Positions 24,749-32,387 of a DNA stretch of 64,000 nt are shown one piece after another. The translations under genes were made by a program, and so were the position numbers. Origin of the DNA: Asaia bogorensis_B (GTDB lineage: Bacteria > Pseudomonadota > Alphaproteobacteria > Acetobacterales > Acetobacteraceae); NCBI RefSeq assembly GCF_900465315.1, contig NZ_UBIX01000013.1; one strand, given 5' to 3'. The notes under the pieces were generated by a model. That model saw only the letters and a list, made by a program, of their open reading frames with translations, was not told the DNA's origin and did not search any database. Position 1 is the first letter of the stretch. The number at the start of each line of letters is the position of its first letter.

Positions 24749-25134
24749 GATGGTCCTCCCTCGGATAACTTGTAATTATTATGCCATGAGACATGGCGTG
24801 TATCCATGCAGACGCAGCCGCCCTTGTGTTGTTCCGTCGATCCGAAATTTGTGAGCCTTGCGCGCTCTCCTGACTGGTGCAGGTGGGTGAAAGGCCAGCC
24901 CTGCCGCCGCAGATACGGGCAAATTTGATTGACACCGCAGAGGGGGTCCTGTAGGAGCCGCCGCTATTGCCGGGAACGTGGACATGCCGGCCGTTGTCAG
25001 ATCGGGTTCTGCATCCCGTGACAGCGGTTCGAGGGATGCGCCCGTCTTTCCTAATTCGGGGGAAGGCCTACCGGCGCAACATGCGGTTGTCGCGCAGCGT
25101 CAGGACAACCCGAAGTCGAAGCGAGTTCTTGCAC
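24749..25134. other. Intergenic region and rpsD leader
   Basis: About 385 bases between the divergent kbp and rpsD. It contains the rpsD promoter listed next and then a leader of roughly 170 bases. S4 represses its own operon in several bacteria by binding mRNA, so a structured leader is plausible, but I cannot identify the motif. The ribosome site just before ATG 25135 (AAGCGAG) is weak for so highly expressed a gene. No tRNA fold found. Confidence 0.45.
24929..24957 (+). promoter_or_regulatory. rpsD promoter
   Basis: TTGACA at 24929-24934, 17 bases, then TAGGAG at 24952-24957. The -35 region with flanks (ATTTGATTGACA, one base, CGCAG) is nearly identical to the rpmH promoter at the right end of the window. 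Confidence 0.65.
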
Positions 25135-25752
25135 ATGAGCAAGCGCCAAGAGAGCAAGTATAAAATCAATCGCCGTCTGGGCGTAAACCTGTGGGGCCGC
25201 GCCAAGTCGCCGGTCAACAAGCGGGAATACGGCCCCGGTCAGCATGGCCAGCGCCGCAAGCAGAAGCCCTCCGACTTCTCGATCCAGCTGATGGCCAAGC
25301 AGAAGCTCAAGGGCTACTACGGCAACATCAGCGAGAAGCAGTTCCGCAAGTACTATGACGAAGCCGTCCGTCGTAAGGGCGACACGTCAGAGAACCTGAT
25401 CGACCTGCTGGAGCGTCGCCTGGATGCGGTGATCTACCGCCTCAAGTTCGCGATCACCCCGTTCGCTGCCCGTCAGTTCGTCAGCCACGGCCACGTGACG
25501 GTCAATGGCCGCAAGGTGAACATTCCTTCCTACCTCGTCCGTGACGGCGACGTCATTGAAGTGCGTGAGAAGTCCAAGCAGCTTGCTGTCGTTCTCGATG
25601 CCGCCCAGTCCGCTGAGCGTGACGTGCCGGAATACATCGAGGTCGATCATCGCCAGATGAAGGGCAAGTTCGTTCGCAGCCCGCGTCTGTCCGATGTGCC
25701 GTACCCCGTGCAGATGGAACCGAACCTCGTGGTCGAGTTCTACTCGCGCTAA
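25135..25752 (+). CDS. rpsD: Ribosomal protein uS4
   Basis: 205 residues from ATG 25135; the open frame runs further upstream without support. uS4 nucleates small-subunit assembly on 16S rRNA. It starts MSKRQESKYKINRRLGVNLW, continues GPGQHGQRRKQKPSDFSIQL, and has the S4 RNA-binding domain (LERRLDAVIYRLKFAITPFA, RQFVSHGHVTVNGRKVNIPS). It is slightly divergent at the N-terminus, as in other Rhodospirillales. It is a single gene here, away from the alpha operon, which is normal for alphaproteobacteria. Confidence 0.97.
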   Translation: MSKRQESKYKINRRLGVNLWGRAKSPVNKREYGPGQHGQRRKQKPSDFSIQLMAKQKLKGYYGNISEKQFRKYYDEAVRRKGDTSENLIDLLERRLDAVIYRLKFAITPFAARQFVSHGHVTVNGRKVNIPSYLVRDGDVIEVREKSKQLAVVLDAAQSAERDVPEYIEVDHRQMKGKFVRSPRLSDVPYPVQMEPNLVVEFYSR

Positions 25753-25782
25753 AAGACCCGTTTCTTCCGGGTGTTTCTGGCC

Positions 25783-25820
25783 AATGCCGGATCGGGTTCA
25801 CCCCCGGTCCGGCATTTGTC
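25783..25820 (+). terminator. Terminator after rpsD
   Basis: AATGCCGGATCGGG (25783-25796) pairs over 14 bases with CCCGGTCCGGCATT (25803-25816) around a six-base loop, followed by a broken T run (TGTCGTTT). Confidence 0.75.
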
Positions 25821-25859
25821 GTTTCTGGTATTTGCCGTTTTACCGAAGGTTAGTTTTCG

Positions 25860-27422
25860 ATGTCCGAAGCCGCGTCCGCCTCCGTTTCTGCCACGGGCCT
25901 TGCCAGCGAGATCCGGCGACGCCGGACCTTCGCCATCATTTCGCATCCTGACGCCGGTAAGACGACCCTGACAGAGCGTATCCTGCGCGCGGGTGGCGCC
26001 ATCCAGCTTGCAGGCAATGTACGCGCGAAGGGTGAGCGCCGCCGTACCAAGTCCGACTGGATGGGTATTGAACGTGACCGCGGCATTTCGGTTGTGACTT
26101 CGGTCATGACTTTTGAATATGGCGGCTGCGTGTTCAATCTGCTCGACACGCCGGGCCATGAAGACTTCTCCGAGGACACCTACCGTACGCTGACAGCTGT
26201 CGATTGCGCCGTCATGGTGATCGACGCAGCCAAGGGTATTGAGGACCGTACGCGCAAGCTGTTCGAGATCTGCCGCCTGCGCGATATTCCTATCGTGACG
26301 TTCATCAACAAGATGGACCGCGAGGCGCAGGACTGCTTCGGGCTACTGGATGAAATTGCGTCGACCCTTGCGCTGGATACCTCGCCTGCCACATGGCCGA
26401 TTGGACGTGCCGGACATTTTGCTGGCACCTATGACATGCGCACGCGTGAGATACGCGGTGAGGCTGCGACGCTCCCGCAATCCGATGCGCGTATGGTTGC
26501 GCTTTCCGAAGAGCTCGAACTCGCCGAGGCTGCGCTGCCCTTGTTCGACCGTGAGTCTTTCGACGCCGGGCATTTGACGCCTGTGTTCTTCGGAAGCGCC
26601 ATGAAGGAAATTGGCGTGACCGATCTACTCGATGCCCTGGTGGCTTATGGTCCCGAGCCGCGTGCCCAGCCCAGTGAGACGCGTGAGGTCAAGGCCGACG
26701 AGGAGCAGGTAACGGCGCTGATCTTCAAGATCCAGGCGAATATGGACCCCAACCATCGCGACCGTATGGCTTTCGCCCGTATCTGCTCGGGACGACTTAC
26801 GCGTGGCATGCGCCTGAAGCACGTCCGCACAGGCAAGCAGTTTGCGCTGCACACGCCGCAGTTTTTCTTTGCGCGTGATCGTCAGCTTGCGGAGGAGGCC
26901 TTTGCGGGTGACGTTGTGGGACTGCCCAATCACGGCACATTGCGCATTGGCGATACGCTCAGCGAGAGTGAAGAGCTTCGCTTTACGGGCGTGCCGCATT
27001 TCGCGCCCGAAATCCTGCGCCGTGTGCGCCTTGATGACGCGATGAAAGCCAAGAAGCTACGTCAGGCGCTTGTAGAGTTGGCAGAGGAGGGGGTTGTGCA
27101 GCTGTTTCGCCCGCAGGATGGGCTGCCACCCATCGTGGGCGTCGTCGGCACACTTCAGCTCGACGTGTTGCAGTCGCGTTTGCAGGGCGAATATGGCGTC
27201 GCTATCGGGTTTGAATCGACCCCCTATACCATTGCTCGCTGGGTGACGGGCGAACGCACCAAGATCGAGGCCTATTCCATGGCAAACCGCTCAGCCATGG
27301 CAGACGATCTCGATGGCGATCCTGTTTTCCTCGCGAGCTCCAACTTCATGATGCGCCGTATGGTCGAGATGAACCCCGATCTGGCGTTTCACGATATCAA
27401 GCAGATTGGTCTGAGCAACTGA
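25860..27422 (+). CDS. prfC: Peptide chain release factor 3
   Basis: 520 residues, the family length. RF3 is a translational GTPase that recycles RF1 and RF2 after termination. G1 is IISHPDAGKTTLTERIL, the switch region RGISVVTSVMTFEYGG, G3 LLDTPGHEDFSEDTYR, and G4 FINKMDR. The EF-G-like domains follow, with LGTLQ-type GVVGTLQLDVLQSRLQGEYG near residue 430. GAAGG lies upstream of the ATG. Single-gene unit bounded by terminators on both sides. Confidence 0.97.
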   Translation: MSEAASASVSATGLASEIRRRRTFAIISHPDAGKTTLTERILRAGGAIQLAGNVRAKGERRRTKSDWMGIERDRGISVVTSVMTFEYGGCVFNLLDTPGHEDFSEDTYRTLTAVDCAVMVIDAAKGIEDRTRKLFEICRLRDIPIVTFINKMDREAQDCFGLLDEIASTLALDTSPATWPIGRAGHFAGTYDMRTREIRGEAATLPQSDARMVALSEELELAEAALPLFDRESFDAGHLTPVFFGSAMKEIGVTDLLDALVAYGPEPRAQPSETREVKADEEQVTALIFKIQANMDPNHRDRMAFARICSGRLTRGMRLKHVRTGKQFALHTPQFFFARDRQLAEEAFAGDVVGLPNHGTLRIGDTLSESEELRFTGVPHFAPEILRRVRLDDAMKAKKLRQALVELAEEGVVQLFRPQDGLPPIVGVVGTLQLDVLQSRLQGEYGVAIGFESTPYTIARWVTGERTKIEAYSMANRSAMADDLDGDPVFLASSNFMMRRMVEMNPDLAFHDIKQIGLSN

Positions 27423-27482
27423 TCAGCTGAGTGCCTTGCGGGATGCTATCTGAGTAAAACTCGGGATGACATTGTCTGGAAT

Positions 27483-27513
27483 AAAAAAGCCTCGGGAGAC
27501 CGGGGCTTTTTTT
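27483..27513. terminator. Bidirectional terminator after prfC
   Basis: AAAAAAGCCTCGG, four-base loop, CCGGGGCTTTTTTT. T runs on both strands allow it to stop prfC from one side and the small membrane peptide gene at 27534-27677 from the other. Confidence 0.9.
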
Positions 27514-27533
27514 GCGCCATAGGAACATGTCAT

Positions 27534-27677
27534 TCACAGGGTCAGCAAAGCGATCGCCCCGAGAGCGAAAAGCCCGCCCACAAGGGCGCCCAGCATGAGG
27601 AAGACATTCTCGCCCTCGTGGTGAAGCGGCGTGATGCCGGTGCGGTCTGAGTGATTGATATGATAAGTCTGAGCCAT
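27534..27677 (-). CDS. 47-residue single-span membrane peptide
   Basis: ATG 27677 is preceded by GGGGAGG at ideal spacing. The peptide starts MAQTYHINHSDRTGITPLHH and then has one glycine-rich hydrophobic helix, VFLMLGALVGGLFALGAIAL, ending TL. The polar, His-rich N-terminus would face the cytoplasm or periplasm. No family recognised. The frame ends 21 bases before the shared terminator with prfC, as expected for a real gene. It lies between prfC and the ompA-type gene in its own transcription unit. The leader shares an element with that of ompA. Real gene likely, function unknown. Confidence 0.75.
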   Translation of the reverse strand: MAQTYHINHSDRTGITPLHHEGENVFLMLGALVGGLFALGAIALLTL

Positions 27678-27683
27678 GGCTAA

Positions 27684-27704
27684 CCTCCCCGGAGGGGCGA
27701 AGCA
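27684..27704 (-). repeat. Leader element shared with the ompA-type gene, copy 1
   Basis: Plus-strand CCCCGGAGGGGCGAAGCA (27687-27704) matches 16 of 18 bases at 29055-29072. In the transcript CCCCTCC can pair with GGAGG, which is the ribosome site of the 47-residue peptide, so the element could mask translation start. Confidence 0.5.
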
Positions 27705-27727
27705 TGAACTGCTTATCCTCCGAATAC

Positions 27728-27743
27728 ATTACTTATATGTAAT
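27728..27743. promoter_or_regulatory. AT-rich palindrome upstream of the membrane peptide
   Basis: ATTACTTATATGTAAT is a 14-of-16 palindrome about 50 bases upstream of the peptide start. It overlaps the place where a -10 box would lie and may be an operator. No regulator is suggested. Confidence 0.4.
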
Positions 27744-27779
27744 ACTATGGTCGGTTAGACAAGGGGAGATCGCAAAGAA

Positions 27780-27814
27780 AAAGGCCTCCGGCACGAATGC
27801 CGGAGGCCTTTATT
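27780..27814 (-). terminator. Distal terminator of the ompA-type gene
   Basis: On the plus strand AAAGGCCTCCGGC, six-base loop, GCCGGAGGCCTTTATT; on the minus strand the stem is followed by CCTTTTTCTTT. Perfect 13-base stem. Confidence 0.85.
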
Positions 27815-27826
27815 CTGGAACCGATC

Positions 27827-27850
27827 AAGAGGCCTCCGGGGAGGCCTCTT
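27827..27850 (-). terminator. Proximal terminator of the ompA-type gene
   Basis: AAGAGGCCTCC-GG-GGAGGCCTCTT, a perfect 24-base palindrome 13 bases after the stop codon on the minus strand. The minus-strand T run is short. Its arm GGCCTCCGG recurs in the distal terminator. Confidence 0.65.
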
Positions 27851-27863
27851 TCTCAGGCCGAAA

Positions 27864-29009
27864 TCAGCGCAGGATGATTTCGACGCGACGGTTCTGCGGC
27901 TCGCGGGTGTTCGGACCCGTCGGGACCAGCGGGTGCTGCTCGCCGTAGCCGTGGATGTCGATCGCAGCGGCAGGAACGCCGTCACGGATCAGCTCAGCCT
28001 TGACCGACTGTGCGCGACGGACCGAGAGGCCCATGTTGTACTTCTGGCCGCGTGCACCGGGGTGAGCAGCAGAGTTGTCGGTGTAGCCGTTGACTTCGAT
28101 GCGCGTCGTCTGGACGTGCGTGGAAGCCTGAGCTGCCTGGGCGACGATCTCACGAGCGCGACCAGTCAGGTTCGACTTGTCCCAATCGAAGAACACCAGA
28201 TAGGTGCGGGCAGGCTGCACGACCGGGGGAGCAACCACGGCAACCGGCGGCGGCGGCGGGGGAGCTGTGTCGAACGCATAGCGCAGGCCCAGGATAAACT
28301 GGTGGTTGAAGCGCTGATCGAAGTTCACATTGCCCTTATGGAGGCCCGAACCATTGCGGTTCCAGCTCGTCGAGCGATATGCGCCATCCGTGAAGGTCTG
28401 GCCGATCATACGGTATTCGGTCGTGAGCGCGAGGCCCGGGACGCCCGGAATGTCGTATGCTGCACCGACGATGCCCTGGTAGGCAAAGCCACCCTGCGTG
28501 CCACCAACGCGGTTCACAGCGCCGTTGCTGTAAGCCGTGGTGATCGGGTTGTAATGCTGCCACAGGTAGCCAGCACCGACACCGACGAACGGCGTGACGG
28601 GCACGTTGATGCCGAACTGGGCCAGATCGATGTCATACAGGACGTTGACGAAACCGCCATACGACTGGTCAGAACCGCTCGTCGAGCCGGGGACGGCCGT
28701 CGGCGTGCGGTGGTTGATCTGGGAGTAGTTGTAGACGCCTTCAACTTCAGCGCGCAGGCCGTTGCCGAAGCCCCAACCGAACGAACCGAAGCCCGTGAAG
28801 CCGTCCTTGTGACGGAAGCGCGAGCTGCTTGCGTTGTTGCTGGTCGTGCCATCAGCCTGTGTGGTCGGCGAGAAGCGGCCGTGCTGCTGCTGGACCAGGT
28901 TGTAGCCACCGCCAATATTGACATACGGGCCGGTGATGGTGCTCGCCATGGCGATCGTCGGGGCGGCTGCCATCGACGTCATGGCCAGAAGTGCCGTGCG
29001 GAGACGCAT
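27864..29009 (-). CDS. ompA: OmpA-family outer-membrane protein
   Basis: 381 residues from the ATG at 29009, eight bases after GAGGA; in-frame ATGs at 29024 and 29036 would add 5 or 9 residues. Signal peptide RLRTALLAMTSMAAAPTIAM with an AMA cleavage site. The mature part starts as an eight-strand barrel (TGPYVNIGGGYNLVQQQ). A proline-rich hinge (APPPPPPVAVVAPP) leads to the C-terminal OmpA domain with LVFFDWDKSNL, VNGYTDNS, GLSVRRAQSVKAEL and EPQNRRVEIIL, which binds peptidoglycan. Strong codon bias suggests abundance. Two tandem terminators follow. Confidence 0.93.
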   Translation of the reverse strand: MRLRTALLAMTSMAAAPTIAMASTITGPYVNIGGGYNLVQQQHGRFSPTTQADGTTSNNASSSRFRHKDGFTGFGSFGWGFGNGLRAEVEGVYNYSQINHRTPTAVPGSTSGSDQSYGGFVNVLYDIDLAQFGINVPVTPFVGVGAGYLWQHYNPITTAYSNGAVNRVGGTQGGFAYQGIVGAAYDIPGVPGLALTTEYRMIGQTFTDGAYRSTSWNRNGSGLHKGNVNFDQRFNHQFILGLRYAFDTAPPPPPPVAVVAPPVVQPARTYLVFFDWDKSNLTGRAREIVAQAAQASTHVQTTRIEVNGYTDNSAAHPGARGQKYNMGLSVRRAQSVKAELIRDGVPAAAIDIHGYGEQHPLVPTGPNTREPQNRRVEIILR

Positions 29010-29052
29010 TAGTTTCGTCCTCATAAATTCATCCATTCAAGCCTGCCGTTTT

Positions 29053-29072
29053 CCCTCCGGAGAGGCGAAGCA
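29053..29072 (-). repeat. Leader element shared with the membrane peptide, copy 2
   Basis: Plus-strand CTCCGGAGAGGCGAAGCA (29055-29072) is the second copy of the element at 27687-27704. On the minus strand it lies 44 bases before the chosen ompA start and contains CTCCGGAG, a small self-complementary stem. Confidence 0.45.
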
Positions 29073-29320
29073 ACAACAGGCTCAGCGCGATGCATAAGTG
29101 CGTATAGAGCCGTCAGTTCCGGTTCAGGAAGTGAGTTCCATGGGTATTTGACGATTAGACGAAATAGCCGTGTCCAAACTGCAACACTCCATTCCGCCCG
29201 ATTAACAATTTCTTATGCAGCGAGCCGTTCTAGCGGGTTTGTTCATGAATCGCGGCATCAAGGGATCGTGAGGAGAATGGCTGTCCTGTAAGGAAAAAAT
29301 ACCGCTCATCTTATTTGTCG

Positions 29321-31042
29321 TTACGCTACGCAACCTTCCTGGACCAAAACGTCACGCACCGTGTCCATTTCAACATCACGCGTTGTAAATGCCTGGCCGA
29401 TCCCGCGAATCAGCACAAAGGAAAGGCGTCCATTAAGCACCTTCTTGTCGCGAGCCATCGAGGCAATCAGTTCGCTGGCGCTGAGCGTCTCATCGAACCA
29501 GTCGAGACCAGCGGGCATGCCAAGGCCACGCAAATGAGTGTCGATGCGTTCCATGTCAGCACGTGGGCACAGGCCCAGAGCCACTGAGAGAGCCGCGGCC
29601 AGATGGAGCCCGATCGATACGGCCTCCCCATGCAACAGTCGTCCGTCATAGCGGAAATGGGCCTCTAGGGCGTGGCCGAAGGAGTGACCAAGGTTGAGCA
29701 GGGCCCTCCCATCCTGTGCGGCCGTTTCCTTTTCATCGTCCATCACGACTTTCGCCTTGAAGGCGCAGGCACGTTGCACGGCCTCGCCGAGGGCTGCCGG
29801 GTCGCCGTCGAGAAGATCGGTGCCATGGGCTTCGCACCAGGCAAACAAGGCGGGGTCGGCAATAATGCCTGCCTTGACGATCTCGGCATAACCCGCGACG
29901 CGCTCACGGCGTGACAGCGTCGCCAGTGCCGAACTGTCTGCCAGAACGATGCGAGGCTGGTAGAAGGCGCCGACAAGATTTTTGCCGGCGCGTGCATTGA
30001 GCCCTGTCTTGCCCCCTACCGAGCTGTCGACCTGAGAGAGCAGTGTTGTCGGGATCTGCACGAAGGGAACACCACGCAGAACGCTGGACGCCACAAAGCC
30101 GGAAAGATCGCCCACCACGCCACCGCCGAGGCCGATGACCGTTGTATGGCGTTCCATCCCGTGGTCCAGAATGTCGTTGATCAGCGCTGCATAACGGGTG
30201 AGCGATTTCGACTCCTCACCCACTGGAACCACGAAAGGTGTGGCCTCGATACCGGTCTCGCCCAGTGCACCAAGCAGACGCGGGAGGTGAAGCTTCGCCA
30301 CGGTTTCATCGGTGATCACCACCGCACGCTTCTGGGGCAGGACAGGCGCCAGATAGGCCCCGGCACGGCTGATCAGGTCAGACCCGATCAGAACCTCGTA
30401 ATGATGCGACTCAAGCGTTACGGGTACCCGAAGCGGGTGGGCATAGGAATCGAGCGCCTCAATAATGCGCTGAGCACCATGATCGATGCTGTCATCTCCA
30501 CAATCCACGACGATATCTGCCTCTGCATAAATGGGGTGGCGCTGCGCCTGAAGCGCGGCAAGCGTTGATTCGACATTGCCCTTGTCGAGCAGGGGGCGAC
30601 CTGTGCGGCCCGAAACACGACGCACCAGCACGGGCAGGGGGCAACGCAGCCAGACCGAACGGGCGTGAGCCTTCACCAGACGGCGTGTCTGCGCGTCGAT
30701 GAAGGCGCCGCCCCCTGTTGCAAGCACCTTGGCAGGCCCCTGCAGCAGGCGCTGGATCACCCGTCTCTCACCATCACGAAATGCGGGCTCGCCATGCCGG
30801 GCAAAGATCTCCGAAATGGTGCAGCCTGCAGCACGCTCAATCTCAAGATCGGCATCCACGAATTCCAGACCGAGTCGAGCCGCCAGACGGCGGCCGATCG
30901 TCGTCTTTCCGGCGCCCATCAGGCCGACGAGAACAATGATCGGGTCGGCAGTGTTCGGGGCAGGGAAGTCCGATCCGGTTGCGGGATCAGGCAGGTCGGG
31001 CATCGGTTCGGTTCGATCGGAAAAAAAGGTGGGGCGTGACAT
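29321..31042 (-). CDS. aroKB: Bifunctional shikimate kinase / 3-dehydroquinate synthase
   Basis: 573 residues from ATG 31042; the frame stays open for 151 more codons upstream, but that part is antisense to another gene and unlike protein. Residues about 30-200 are shikimate kinase: VGLMGAGKTTIGRRLAARLG (Walker A), FVDADLEIE, VLATGGGAF, and RTGRPLL. Residues about 205-573 are dehydroquinate synthase: VVPVGEESKSL, TVIGLGGGVVGDLSGFVAS, STTL-type PTTLLSQVDSSVGGKTG, LNLGHSFGHALEA. They catalyse steps 2 and 5 of chorismate synthesis. In many proteobacteria the two genes are adjacent; here they are one frame with no stop. The start is not fixed, since no ribosome site is clear. Confidence 0.93.
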   Translation of the reverse strand: MSRPTFFSDRTEPMPDLPDPATGSDFPAPNTADPIIVLVGLMGAGKTTIGRRLAARLGLEFVDADLEIERAAGCTISEIFARHGEPAFRDGERRVIQRLLQGPAKVLATGGGAFIDAQTRRLVKAHARSVWLRCPLPVLVRRVSGRTGRPLLDKGNVESTLAALQAQRHPIYAEADIVVDCGDDSIDHGAQRIIEALDSYAHPLRVPVTLESHHYEVLIGSDLISRAGAYLAPVLPQKRAVVITDETVAKLHLPRLLGALGETGIEATPFVVPVGEESKSLTRYAALINDILDHGMERHTTVIGLGGGVVGDLSGFVASSVLRGVPFVQIPTTLLSQVDSSVGGKTGLNARAGKNLVGAFYQPRIVLADSSALATLSRRERVAGYAEIVKAGIIADPALFAWCEAHGTDLLDGDPAALGEAVQRACAFKAKVVMDDEKETAAQDGRALLNLGHSFGHALEAHFRYDGRLLHGEAVSIGLHLAAALSVALGLCPRADMERIDTHLRGLGMPAGLDWFDETLSASELIASMARDKKVLNGRLSFVLIRGIGQAFTTRDVEMDTVRDVLVQEGCVA

Positions 31043-31150
31043 TCGGGCAAGGCTAACATACAGGAAAGCGGCTCGCCACCGAGCAGCCCCGGCAGGGCGC
31101 GGCCTGTGGCTGAAAATCTTGCCCACGCGCCCGTCTTTCAGGAGTTTTTC

Positions 31151-31402
31151 ATGTCCACGCTGAGCTTTCCCCGGATCGCCCTTGCACTCGTTGTCCTGAT
31201 CGTTGTGGGTCTTGGCGGAGCGTTTCTGAAGCTGGGCATGAACCCGCCACTGCCCATACAGACGATGGTGCACAAGGATCTGCCGGGAACGCAGTTTGCG
31301 GCGACAGCGGCTGATTCCGCACCGGCCATGCCGGGTACCGCACCCGCCAAACCCATGCCCGCCATGCCCGAGCCTGTCGCAGCGCCCACGCTCCAACACT
31401 GA
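31151..31402 (+). CDS. Small membrane-anchored protein, proline-rich tail
   Basis: 83 residues from ATG 31151, seven bases after AGGAG; a longer frame from 31106 lacks a site. One N-terminal hydrophobic helix (IALALVVLIVVGLGGAFL, about 8-25) is followed by a periplasmic tail rich in Pro, Ala and Met (PGTAPAKPMPAMPEPVAAP). No family recognised. It lies divergent from aroKB and ends ten bases before xerD, so it may be co-transcribed with xerD. Confidence 0.65.
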   Translation: MSTLSFPRIALALVVLIVVGLGGAFLKLGMNPPLPIQTMVHKDLPGTQFAATAADSAPAMPGTAPAKPMPAMPEPVAAPTLQH

Positions 31403-31412
31403 GCCGTTCCCC

Positions 31413-32339
31413 ATGACCGGGGGTGAGGGGCTACCCCCGGCGGCAGAGGCTTTTCTGGAGATGCTGGCGGCGGAGCGCAATGCGGCCCCGCGCACCCGTC
31501 AGGCCTACGCCTCGGACCTCGCGGATTTCATCGCCTTCCTGAAGCGCCAGAATGAGGGTGAGCCTGCGGCTCTGCTCGAGGCAGGGCAGACAAGCATCGC
31601 TGCCTATGGTGCCTGGCAGGGGCGTTCGGGGCTTTCATCAAGTACCGCAGCACGACGGCTTTCATGCCTGCGCCAGTTCTTCCGTTTCGTGCAGCGTGAA
31701 GGGTGGTCCGATCATGACCCCACAGAAAGCATCCAGATGCCGCGTCTGGAGAAGCCCTTACCCAAACTTCTGTCGGAGGCACAGGTAGAGCGTCTGCTCG
31801 ATGAGGGATGTCATGGCCATGACGATCCGCGGCGCGATCTGGTCAGCCGGGCGGCGCTCGAACTGATTTATACGACTGGTTTGCGTATCTCGGAGTTGCT
31901 CTCTCTGCCCGGGCGTCTGTTCAGGCGTGAGTCGGAAATGGTGCTGATAAGGGGGAAAGGCGGGCGCGAGCGGCTCATACCGATCTCCCATGCAGCTCGC
32001 GAAGCCGCTCTGGCGCTGCTTCATCATGACCGGGATATCGATAGTCCCTACCTTTTTCCCGGTCGCAATCCGGCGCGTGCCCTGACCCGTCAGGGATTCG
32101 ACAAGATCCTGCTCCATGTAGCGCTCAGGGCCGGGATCGATCCCGATCTGGTATCACCCCACGTGCTGAGACACTCCTTCGCAACCCATTTGCTGGAGCG
32201 CGGGGCGGATCTGCGCGCCTTGCAGATGCTCCTTGGCCACGCCGATATCGCGACGACCCAGATCTATACCCATGTGATGCAGGAACGGCTGCGGCAGGTG
32301 CTCAACCAGCATCACCCGCTTTCGGATGATGCGCCATGA
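31413..32339 (+). CDS. xerD: Tyrosine recombinase XerD (XerC/D family)
   Basis: 308 residues from ATG 31413. XerCD recombinases resolve chromosome dimers at dif. The N-terminal SAM-like domain runs to about residue 105. The catalytic domain has the first Arg in YTTGLRISELLSL, Lys in IRGKGGRERLIP, the HVLRHSFATHLLERGADL box with His-Arg, and GHADIATTQIYTHV with the catalytic Tyr. Location next to aroK is common for xerD in alphaproteobacteria, so xerD is preferred over xerC. The next gene, accA, follows after 48 bases. Confidence 0.9.
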   Translation: MTGGEGLPPAAEAFLEMLAAERNAAPRTRQAYASDLADFIAFLKRQNEGEPAALLEAGQTSIAAYGAWQGRSGLSSSTAARRLSCLRQFFRFVQREGWSDHDPTESIQMPRLEKPLPKLLSEAQVERLLDEGCHGHDDPRRDLVSRAALELIYTTGLRISELLSLPGRLFRRESEMVLIRGKGGRERLIPISHAAREAALALLHHDRDIDSPYLFPGRNPARALTRQGFDKILLHVALRAGIDPDLVSPHVLRHSFATHLLERGADLRALQMLLGHADIATTQIYTHVMQERLRQVLNQHHPLSDDAP

Positions 32340-32387
32340 TGAAGCGACGGATTGTTGTGGAACATGAACCCGTGCTATCGGCGGGGC

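Noticed and set aside
25021..25050. GGTTCGAG-like T-loop of a tRNA in the rpsD leader
   Set aside because: No matching acceptor or anticodon stems around it.
29321..31495. Start of the aroKB frame at 31495 (724 residues)
   Set aside because: The extra 151 codons are antisense to the small membrane protein and the xerD start, and their translation is basic, low in hydrophobic order and unlike shikimate kinase. A start at 31042 fits the family.
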